Assembly: GCF_017114945.1 (NCBI RefSeq)
Contig: NZ_JABXKQ010000009.1
Coordinates: 1-33,223, forward strand
Direction of reading: 5' to 3'
Source of the DNA: Nostoc sp. JL34
GTDB taxonomy: Bacteria > Cyanobacteriota > Cyanobacteriia > Cyanobacteriales > Nostocaceae
Length of the DNA stretch: 33,223 nt
Below the pieces are notes generated by a model, which was given only the letters and a program-made list of their open reading frames with translations, made no database searches and had not been told where the DNA came from. This document shows positions 14,248 through 21,459 of this stretch, piece after piece. Each line of letters opens with the position of its first letter. Within the stretch, counting starts at the first letter, position 1. Made by a program: the position numbers and the translations under genes.

Positions 14248-15573
14248 ATGAACAAAAAGAGGATACTCATCAAAGCCACTCCTAATGGTGTAGCAAAGGC
14301 TGAAAATGCTCTTCTTCAGCTAGGACTTGGATCAAAGGCTAACTTCGTAAAGGTTAAACTTTTAGGTCGCAGTACAGTTACAAAGTTTTTCCAATGCCAG
14401 CCGATTCAATATGATTCTTTCGAGAGGATATGCAATGAATTGGGTTTACCTTGGCGAGAGATTGCTAATTTAACTGAACTATCAGATGACATTCCACTTG
14501 AACCAGCCAAGGATATGCAGAACATCAGTATTGATGTTCTAGTGCAAGAGGTACGTGAAAATATAAAACCCAACCTCCAAGAACGCTGCGGCACGATGCG
14601 CGTGCTGGATATGACACAGCCCATTGGGTTAGGTGACATTTACACTAATATCAATATTTTAGAGAAAATTACTGGGCGTACACGGGTAGATATTGATGAA
14701 CTGCTGCAAAACTTTAATAGTACAGAGTTAGGTGAATTTGAGCGTATTGGACTGGGTAAAGTTAAAGAAAAGCGCGTTCCCGGATTAGAGGTGGTAAAAC
14801 GTCACTCCAAGCTGATGATTTTAGGTAAACCAGGCGCGGGAAAAACAACTTTTTTGAAGTATTTAGCTATCCAATGTATTAATGGAGAGTTTCAAGCAAA
14901 TAAAATTCCCATTTTTATTCCTCGGATTAATGAAAAATTCTGTTCTGTAGAAACCCGCTATAAACCTGCTACTGTTCGAGCATTCTACCTCTTCCTCGAC
15001 CTCGACCTCGACCACGCCCGCTCACTCGACCTCGACCTCGACCTCGACCTCGACCTCGACCTCGACCTCGACCACGCCCGCTCACTCGACCTCGACCTCG
15101 ACCTCGACCTCTCCCTCTCCCTTGACCTCTCCCTCGACCTCGATCTCGACCTCGACCGCCCCCTCTCTCTTGACCTCTCTCTTGACCTCGACCTCTCCCT
15201 CTCCCTCTTCCTCTCCCTCTCCCTCTCTCTCTCCCTCTCCCTCTCCCGAACCCTCGACCTCGACCATGACATCGAATTAAAGCGATCGCTACAACAACTC
15301 AAAGACCAACTGCCCGATCCAATGGAAGATAGGGAAGTATTCAAGCATTGGTGGAGGCAAAATGGTCAAGCTTGGGCTGAACAACTCAGAACCGTGATGA
15401 TTAAGCATCGTAATATTGGGCATGACTGGCAGTTTAGCGATACTCAGAAGCAACTATTGAAGCAGTACTACGATGCAAACAAGCTACTAGTTGATTGTCT
15501 CAAGAGTGATTGTTATATAAGCCGTGAAGTGCGGCAAAAGATTGAGGATACATTGCTATTGCCAGTAAGTTGA
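14248..15573 (+). CDS. NACHT-type STAND ATPase with internal deletion and DL-rich repeat
   Basis: 441 residues. Residues 1-75 are an HTH-like N-terminal domain typical of cyanobacterial NACHT proteins (KAENALLQLGLGSKANF, LLGRSTVTKFF, FERICNELGLPWREIA). Residues 110-185 form a linker (TNINILEKITGRTRVDIDEL). Walker A is GKPGAGKTT (193-201), then FLKYLAIQCINGEF. After PIFI (about 224) the frame jumps to RYKPATVRAFYLF and a DL/SL low-complexity stretch (249-341). It ends in a helical domain (HWWRQNGQAWAEQL, QYYDANKLLVDCL, REVRQKIEDTLLLP) recognised as NACHT C-terminal helical domain 2. Walker B, sensor and winged-helix parts of NACHT are absent although the frame stays open. It is probably inactive as an ATPase switch. 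Confidence 0.75.
   Translation: MNKKRILIKATPNGVAKAENALLQLGLGSKANFVKVKLLGRSTVTKFFQCQPIQYDSFERICNELGLPWREIANLTELSDDIPLEPAKDMQNISIDVLVQEVRENIKPNLQERCGTMRVLDMTQPIGLGDIYTNINILEKITGRTRVDIDELLQNFNSTELGEFERIGLGKVKEKRVPGLEVVKRHSKLMILGKPGAGKTTFLKYLAIQCINGEFQANKIPIFIPRINEKFCSVETRYKPATVRAFYLFLDLDLDHARSLDLDLDLDLDLDLDLDHARSLDLDLDLDLSLSLDLSLDLDLDLDRPLSLDLSLDLDLSLSLFLSLSLSLSLSLSRTLDLDHDIELKRSLQQLKDQLPDPMEDREVFKHWWRQNGQAWAEQLRTVMIKHRNIGHDWQFSDTQKQLLKQYYDANKLLVDCLKSDCYISREVRQKIEDTLLLPVS
14992..15270 (+). repeat. Hexanucleotide (CTCGAC)n / (CTCTCC)n tandem tract inside the NACHT gene
   Basis: About 280 bases of CTCGAC repeats with interspersed CACGCCCGCTCA, grading into CTCTCC repeats. A near-perfect longer unit recurs: the block ending CACGCCCGCTCACTCGAC occurs twice (around 15012 and 15072). 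Because the unit is six bases, length changes by whole units keep the reading frame. Encoded residues are Asp-Leu and Ser-Leu alternations. Confidence 0.9.
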
Positions 15574-15629
15574 AACATAACGCGAAACTCCGATCGCACT
15601 TCATGCGGGCGCTCCGTGCCGACGACATT

Positions 15630-16232
15630 TCATAAATCACCCCAATCAAAATTCAGGAAGCGTCGAGCATTCAGCTTGGTATATTTCTCCGTGTGCTTAA
15701 TATCGCGGTGTCCGAGGAAGTCTTGGATTTCCCTAGTGTTGTAACCCTGATTCACCAGATAGTAACCACAAGCATGGCGCATCATGTGACAGTGAACTTT
15801 GATATCAAGCCCTGCCTGTGCCGCCAATCGCCCAAGCAGCTTTCGCACCGCATCAGTAGACATCACCTCACCGCGCTCAGAAACGAAAATATATTTGCTA
15901 TCTGGCAGCATCTCTCTGAGTTCTTTAAGCAAAGTTAACTCATCATCTCTCAAGGGATGAACCCCTGAGTCACTACCTTTTTCCCTGGTGATGAAAATCT
16001 GACGTTCGGCCCACATCAGTGCATCCCATCTTAAACCGCACTTAGCCCCTACAGCTTCCCCTACCCTCAGACCGTGGCGAAACATGAGCAGCATCAGTGT
16101 ATAATCACGGTGAGAATAACGAGCTTTGCGCTCAAGTGCGGCATCGAGTATAGATCGCACTTCGCTCGGTGTCAGGTATTCTCTAGACCTGTAATGCTTG
16201 TTAGGTAGACGAGTTGGGGGTGGCAACCTCAT
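15630..16232 (-). CDS. Tyrosine recombinase, catalytic domain only (XerC/FimB-like size)
   Basis: 200 residues. The whole protein is a tyrosine-recombinase catalytic domain: Arg56 in HGLRVGEAVG, Lys85 in ITREKGSD, His149-x-x-Arg152 in CHMMRHACG, His175 in FLGHRD and the nucleophile Tyr184 in TEKYTKL. All active-site residues are present. The N-terminal core-binding domain is missing, as in short FimB-like or cyanobacterial plasmid integrases. It should perform site-specific recombination; candidate substrates in this window are the 39-bp direct repeats, but this is only a proximity argument. The gene converges on the NACHT gene with 56 bases between them. Confidence 0.88.
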   Translation of the reverse strand: MRLPPPTRLPNKHYRSREYLTPSEVRSILDAALERKARYSHRDYTLMLLMFRHGLRVGEAVGAKCGLRWDALMWAERQIFITREKGSDSGVHPLRDDELTLLKELREMLPDSKYIFVSERGEVMSTDAVRKLLGRLAAQAGLDIKVHCHMMRHACGYYLVNQGYNTREIQDFLGHRDIKHTEKYTKLNARRFLNFDWGDL

Positions 16233-16762
16233 TGATTATTGGTGGTAGTGTCCGGTGTACGCGCTCTATTATGGACAGTCTACTACGCCAAGATGCCTAT
16301 TATTTCGTTAACAGACCAGCTACAGCTAATTTATTGAGAATAGTTGTCATTTACTGAGACGTCCGCTTTTTCCAGTCGAATCCCTATCGAAATCCGGTGC
16401 GGTGCATCCACTTTTAGAGTTCAAATACCTTAGACATAAGAATTGCTAGCCCTCCCAGAGTGCTTTGAAAGCAGGGTGGTTTCATACGAGGAAAGAAAAA
16501 TACATAAGTCTTGATTTATCGTTTTGTAGCATGGCTTTTTACCCCTCTCCAAACCTCTCCCCGAAAGGTCGAGAGGCTTTGAAACCCAGTTTTTGTTTTT
16601 TCTCTGCTTGTATGAAACCACCCTGCTCCCAGAATGCTTTGAAAGGGGTTCAAAATTATCATCAACGACATTCAATGATTTCGTCTCGAACTTCGGCAGA
16701 AATTTTCTGGTCACGGGGGTAAGTGAGCAGTCGATCTCGCCTATCGCTTTCTCAGTAGGGAT
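16233..16762. other. 530-bp intergenic region containing a MITE-like element
   Basis: No gene supported. It contains the 155-bp inverted-repeat element at 16471-16625 with flanking direct repeats. The rest (16233-16450) shows nothing recognisable apart from presumed upstream signals of the recombinase gene. Confidence 0.5.
16452..16644. mobile_element. Short inverted-repeat element with 19-bp direct repeats
   Basis: GCAGGGTGGTTTCATAC at 16471-16487 is inverted at 16610-16625 (GTATGAAACCACCCTG), and similarity extends to about 31 bases with a few mismatches. The element (16471-16625) is flanked by CTCCCAGAGTGCTTTGAAA (16452-16470) and the same sequence with one change (16626-16644). The interior has a CTCTCC...GAGAGG hairpin of a kind dispersed in Nostoc genomes. 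No coding capacity. A MITE or dispersed palindromic repeat. Confidence 0.65.
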
Positions 16763-18196
16763 TTAAGTAAACACGGTCATGATTTCTCTAATCATTTCGT
16801 TGTAGTCGTCACCGTAACGAGCGATTTCGTAGCATCCCAAGGGGTTTTTCAAGGTATTGAGCAAGCATTTGTTGCAATAAGTACAAGGTCGATCTGAAAT
16901 ATCTTTTCCTTGGGCAAATTTCTGAACTAGGTCGTTATTGGCTACTAGAGGACGGGCGATACTTACTGCATCGCAAAATTCTTCACTAATGGCTTTGCGA
17001 ATATATGATGCTTGCTGAAATCCCCCCGTGCAGATTACCGGAATCTTGACATTTTTCTTAATTGAGCGCGCATATCCAAGATTTCTGCCTTGATAAGTTT
17101 CTAAGAGTTGTTGTACCTTCTCTAGAGAGACAAACCTGCTAAAATCAGGACACAATTCGGCTGCTTTAACAGGCGCTCCTTGTATAAGATTTCCTTCTCG
17201 ACGATATACCTTTCGCGGAATTCTATACCACAACCACTCAAAAATTTTATGCAGGACTGGATAGCGGAATAAAAGATAGTTGCGGAAAGTTAGATTGCCA
17301 CTGGAGAGCATTGTATCGTAGCTGTTGCTGGCTTTATCTGTGGCATACTTGCCTCCAAGGGGAAACGTCCCCGGTGGATTTAAGGGATGGGGAAAGAGAC
17401 TGCCAACTGAAACGTGAATGGCATCGACTCCCGCTTCTTCGAGCCACTGGCAAATTTGAACGGTCTCTTCTAATTTATTTCCTGGTTTTTCCCAAGGAAT
17501 GACCGCATTATTGAAGTCTTCGGCACTGATTTTGACCTGGAAGTGAAATTTGTCTCCTACTTCCTGGCGAACTGCTTCGATAATTTCTAGTAGGAAACGA
17601 GCGCGATTTCTTAGCGAACCACCAAACTCATCTGTGCGATCGTTGATTCCTGAACTGAGAAATTGCGTGATTAAATAGCCGTTCGCTCCATGCAATTCTA
17701 CGCCATCTAGCCCCGCTTCTTGAGCACGTTTAGCCCCTTTGCCAAACGCTTGCACTACCTGCCAAATTTCATCCTTGCTCATTGCTCGACACTCCAATCC
17801 GTGGAAAGATTCGGTATGGCTGGTCGAACTCTGGCGTATATAGTCGTTCTCAATGCCCTGGATGTCCTGCTGGCGACCTGAATGACTCAGTTGCATAATA
17901 AATTTGCAGCCATATTCGTGGACTTTTTCGCCTACTTGGTGCCAGAAGGAAATGCGATCGTCGCAGTGAATCGTCGCGTAATTGGGAACGATTCGTCCTT
18001 TGATAGTGACGGGAACGAAAGAAGAAACAATCGCACCGACACCGCCTCGTGCAAATTTTTCTTCCCAATTGATTCGTGCTTGGTTTCCTGAACCATCATA
18101 GTTATCGAATCTTCCAGAGATATTTGAGCGAAAGATACGATTTTTGATGGTCAGATGGCGGAACTCTAGCGGTTGAAAAATAATATCGTTTTGCAT
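16763..18196 (-). CDS. NAD(P)H:flavin oxidoreductase, Old Yellow Enzyme superfamily with Fe-S Cys motif
   Basis: A 477-residue TIM-barrel enzyme. Substrate/FMN motif VELHGANGYLITQFLS starts at 166 (His169, Asn172), followed by NDRTDEFGGSLRNRARF (185-201), the signature of the OYE/2,4-dienoyl-CoA reductase group. Near the C-terminus, Cys438, Cys441, Cys444 and Cys455 (CTYCNKC ... GC) can hold a 4Fe-4S cluster as in the larger members. The C-terminal FAD/NADH domain of dienoyl-CoA reductases is absent, so an electron donor partner is needed. It reduces activated C=C bonds; the substrate is unknown. The gene looks chromosomal in character, flanked by a MITE and a hydrolase gene, and could be a metabolic passenger. 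Confidence 0.85.
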   Translation of the reverse strand: MQNDIIFQPLEFRHLTIKNRIFRSNISGRFDNYDGSGNQARINWEEKFARGGVGAIVSSFVPVTIKGRIVPNYATIHCDDRISFWHQVGEKVHEYGCKFIMQLSHSGRQQDIQGIENDYIRQSSTSHTESFHGLECRAMSKDEIWQVVQAFGKGAKRAQEAGLDGVELHGANGYLITQFLSSGINDRTDEFGGSLRNRARFLLEIIEAVRQEVGDKFHFQVKISAEDFNNAVIPWEKPGNKLEETVQICQWLEEAGVDAIHVSVGSLFPHPLNPPGTFPLGGKYATDKASNSYDTMLSSGNLTFRNYLLFRYPVLHKIFEWLWYRIPRKVYRREGNLIQGAPVKAAELCPDFSRFVSLEKVQQLLETYQGRNLGYARSIKKNVKIPVICTGGFQQASYIRKAISEEFCDAVSIARPLVANNDLVQKFAQGKDISDRPCTYCNKCLLNTLKNPLGCYEIARYGDDYNEMIREIMTVFT

Positions 18197-18433
18197 AAGC
18201 GTTTTATTGGCTTGCTATGCTTTTAATTTGACAGAATGCACAAAAAATTCTCTCTATATCTGTATTTAATACAGACTCGAATAGCAGGAAGAAAACGTGA
18301 AACCTTACACTTGAATAGGTATAGGGGTATGAGAGTGTAGGAGGAAACCTTGTCGCTTATTAACTCGCTCTTTTCTTAATTTTAAATCTAATTCTTTCTT
18401 CTACATCCTTACACCCAAAAGGAAGACCCCAAC

Positions 18434-19387
18434 TTATGACCGCAGACATTCGATAATTTCTTCGCTGACTTTTTTACTTCTCCAATAACTTCCGTGAGCA
18501 TCACCACCATGTAACAAAGCTAAAACTGTTTGACTAAAAGGTTCTGTAAGGTAGTCAAATAATCCTGCTTCGTGAGTAATTAAATCCTGAACATCAAGGA
18601 ATTTGCTATTGGGATCAACCAAGTCAATGATGATTTCCTTTAAGGGATAAGCTATTGGATCTCCCGGATGAATAAAGTTTTTCCAAGGTAACTTCTGTTT
18701 ACCATTATTTCCATACAGATTTTTCAGTAGCTCTTGCAGCCGTGGCGTGATGTCGTGCTGGCTTTTTGATGTAGGGTCAATTGTATTTGTGGCTTTTACT
18801 ACATCAATAAGGCTAAAGATTGCAATGGGTGAACCCATTGTATGAACGCTAGCAAGCCGAATGCCTTTGAGTGGATCTTCTTTTCCCCCAGGTACTCCAA
18901 AAATGATGTCACGAATTGCCATAACATCATTTTGGCCTGGTGCATTTACAGCATCCCATCGAGCAGCAAACAAAATATCGAATAGAATCACAGTCCCCCA
19001 GCTATGAGTGACTAAGTGGAGTTGATCATCTGGTTGAAAACCCGTTAACTGGTCAACAGCTTGTTTTTTTAACTGCTCAACAACTTGAGCGCCGATAAAA
19101 CGACTGATATAAAGTGCAGCATCTCCAGCAAATTGCAGAAGTTGCTTTTCACGAAATGTTTGAAACCACATTTGTTTCCATAAGGGTGATTGTTGAAGCT
19201 TTGTTAGAACGTCACATTCCGCTTGTTTAATTACATCACCCCAAAAAAGTGGTATAAACTTAAGATTTATAGCTTCAACAAGGCGAGACTGTTTTATTAG
19301 ACTAATTAAATCATCGGCATAGCTAGGTTTTTCACGAATGTCATGAGTATTAACTCCATGAACAAACATAATATAATGAGTGGACAT
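18434..19387 (-). CDS. Alpha/beta hydrolase (lipase/esterase-like), cytosolic
   Basis: 317 residues from ATG 19387, preferred over TTG 19402 because GAGG lies at SD distance before the ATG. The N-terminus MSTHYIMFVHGVN supplies the oxyanion-type HG strand. LVTHSWGTVILFD contains the nucleophile Ser129 in H-S-W-G-T, a variant of G-x-S-x-G. A late His in HGGDAHGSYWRS is a candidate catalytic base, with Asp candidates upstream (IHPGDPIAYP). No signal peptide is visible. Substrate is unknown; similar proteins act on lipids or peptides. It is 237 bases from the oxidoreductase gene and on the same strand. Confidence 0.75.
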   Translation of the reverse strand: MSTHYIMFVHGVNTHDIREKPSYADDLISLIKQSRLVEAINLKFIPLFWGDVIKQAECDVLTKLQQSPLWKQMWFQTFREKQLLQFAGDAALYISRFIGAQVVEQLKKQAVDQLTGFQPDDQLHLVTHSWGTVILFDILFAARWDAVNAPGQNDVMAIRDIIFGVPGGKEDPLKGIRLASVHTMGSPIAIFSLIDVVKATNTIDPTSKSQHDITPRLQELLKNLYGNNGKQKLPWKNFIHPGDPIAYPLKEIIIDLVDPNSKFLDVQDLITHEAGLFDYLTEPFSQTVLALLHGGDAHGSYWRSKKVSEEIIECLRS

Positions 19388-19402
19388 AAGTTTAATCCTC
19401 AA

Positions 19403-20393
19403 ATTTAAATTACTTAAAGAATCTTGTTGCTAAAAGTTAAAAAATATAGAAGGTAACGCCATCTATATTTAAATCATTACTGGTCTTTAGTACCTGTTAA
19501 TCAAAGTGTTGATTTATTAAAAATTAAACCAGGTTTCAGTATATTTTCTAAAATTAGAGAATTTCAATAATAATTAGAAAAGCTGATATTTATGTAAACA
19601 AACTTTTTCCAATAGGGGAGGAAATACATAGGTAGTAACCCACCTACATTTATCAGGATAAATTTATTCCTTAATTAGAGACAACATTTTAGTTTAAGTC
19701 CCCCTTCTTCAGGACGATATTGCAACTATAAATGTACGTCTTATGGCTGAGGTTATAATTTGAAAATGCAAAGCAGCCATTAGCGATTTCTGTTCTTTGA
19801 AATATGTGACTTAAAGGAAAAGATTGCCGTTTTTTAAAGTAAAAGCTTGCCGCAGTAAAGGCTGAAAGCCTTATTATTTCATTAATCCTGAATTATTTGT
19901 CGAATCTCATTCAAGAATAAGTTTGCCGCAAGTCCCACGCTAAATGTAGGCTTTGGGAGCATTTTTATGCTTTGCGATCGCACTCTTGCAAAACGGGTAT
20001 TTGACCACAAAACCAGTCAGGCGATAGGTTCGGCAAGCTTATCCTTTAATTTCCGGCAATCTTTTCCTTTAAGTCACAAAATAAACATTTTTACGTTGTA
20101 GTAATTTTCACTTTATGGACTAAACCACAAACTCGGTAAACTGTTTGTACTAAGAGGATGTTTTAAAAGTAGGGAGATGTTGTAAAAAAACTTACAAGGC
20201 TTATGCTGAAATTTTCAGACGTCAGCACCTCGTGAACAAATGTCAAGAAGACCGCCTAACCGCCCCAAAACCTTAATTTGACGTGAGCGCTAGTCAGGGC
20301 TGACTCAATACTGCAAATACTTATTTATTCAGGGGGCCACACAACGGCTCTAACCCCCATAATGGCGTTGACTGATAAAACTTTAAAGCGGTT
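19403..20393. other. ~1-kb gene-free region with a complete MITE
   Basis: No ORF of quality on either strand. It contains the 274-bp element at 19805-20078. The remaining parts (19403-19799, 20084-20393) are AT-rich with one short hairpin AGTCA/TGACT near 20290-20303. It is the largest non-coding gap of the window and lies downstream of the replication genes. Confidence 0.5.
19805..20078. mobile_element. 274-bp MITE with perfect 25-bp TIRs and AAATA duplications
   Basis: Bases 19805-19829 and 20054-20078 are perfect inverted repeats starting TGTGACTTAAAGG and ending in AAGATTGCCG. The 5-bp direct repeat AAATA flanks both ends (19800-19804, 20079-20083). Inside, the decamer AAGnTTGCCG recurs at 19843-19852 and 19919-19928, and inverted at 20031-20040, so the ends carry subterminal transposase-binding-like repeats. 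No ORF inside. Confidence 0.85.
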
Positions 20394-21320
20394 TTACTCA
20401 CCCGTTTTTAACTTTGGTTTTGGTTTTGGTAATGGTTTGGTACGCGGCACAGAGGTATTATCCTGACTAGTCGCTTTTGACTTACCTTTCTTTGGTGCAG
20501 GTGGTGCTGCTGCTCTTTGCGCTTTCTTAGCTGCAAGTTGCACTGTGGCTTTATCCTCCTTAGACGCTTTGAGAAATCTCGGTGCAGCTTCTTGTGGTAG
20601 CGCAGTCAGTGCAACAAAACCGAAGACATCACGCCCTGGCAGAAATTTCGCCTTGACTGTCACAAAAACTGCGCGTCCAAGCTCCTCTTTAGCCACCTTG
20701 GGATTAAATCTGAAGGGTCGGACGGGTGCATCCTTCCATAGCAAGGGTATATGACTTGCCTTCATGAATTTCACCTTTCGGGCAGGCTCGGACTGCTTAA
20801 TAAATTCGAGTCTTTCATTAGAGAAATTTCGGAACACCGAGATACAGGGAGTAGAGCAGACAGGAATGAACTGCCATAATCCTGATAATTTAAACTCCAG
20901 GTCTTCTAACTCCCCTGAGACTGTTTTATCAAATCGCCCTCTGTCAAAGCCCACTAACTGAAAAGCGATGCGATGCGGTTGCTCTTTGCGTGGAAAGTGA
21001 ATTGCCTTTGGATAAACAACCAAACGCTGATTATGGTTGCCAGTATTTTCTATTTCCTTCTTGAGAGCGTTTAATACATCCCATTGTCGCTTCGAGTAGT
21101 AAAGTGGGTATTCATAGCTACCGATAGTAACAGTGCTTTGTCCATCTGAACTGAAGTTGATATCCCCAGTAATTACCCCAACAGCTTGAAATATTGCTGT
21201 TGTCGATTCAACATCTGTTTCTGTTGACGTATCAACATTTACTTGCTCTTCATCCGATGGAGTTTCAACTGTCGGTACTGCTTGGGTTGACTCAAGCGAG
21301 GTAAATTCAGCAGATGCCAT
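20394..21320 (-). CDS. Replication-linked hypothetical protein, possible OB-fold/ssDNA-binding
   Basis: A 308-residue protein encoded 139 bases after the primase-helicase, same strand. An acidic Thr/Glu-rich N-terminus (residues 1-45) precedes a beta-rich core: AVGVITGDINFSSDGQSTVT, RLVVYPKAIHFP, IAFQLVGFDRG, then GRAVFVTVKAKFLPG and DVFGFVALTAL. The two repeated strands-and-loop blocks are compatible with OB-like folds, but no diagnostic motif is present. The tail is Ala/Lys/Pro-rich and strongly basic (KPLPKPKPKLK), suited to nucleic-acid contact. Genomic pairing with the primase suggests a replication accessory role; this is inference. Confidence 0.55.
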   Translation of the reverse strand: MASAEFTSLESTQAVPTVETPSDEEQVNVDTSTETDVESTTAIFQAVGVITGDINFSSDGQSTVTIGSYEYPLYYSKRQWDVLNALKKEIENTGNHNQRLVVYPKAIHFPRKEQPHRIAFQLVGFDRGRFDKTVSGELEDLEFKLSGLWQFIPVCSTPCISVFRNFSNERLEFIKQSEPARKVKFMKASHIPLLWKDAPVRPFRFNPKVAKEELGRAVFVTVKAKFLPGRDVFGFVALTALPQEAAPRFLKASKEDKATVQLAAKKAQRAAAPPAPKKGKSKATSQDNTSVPRTKPLPKPKPKLKTGE

Positions 21321-21459
21321 GATTATTGTTAATAGGAGAGAAATCGCGGTCTAATTCAATCTTAATTGTCTATCAAGTGTCTACATGACTGGCGGCATTG
21401 TCGATGCTGCCAAATTCCCTAATCGGGTTTTACATCGGTGACAATAACTGTTAACTGAT

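Noticed and set aside
14985..15344. Long minus-strand frame rich in Arg, Ser and Glu opposite the NACHT gene
   Set aside because: It is created by the hexanucleotide repeat being open on both strands; no RBS and no domain outside the repeat.
16430..16722. Frames on both strands across the 155-bp inverted-repeat element
   Set aside because: They are inside a non-coding palindromic element and its flanking repeats; no start signals.
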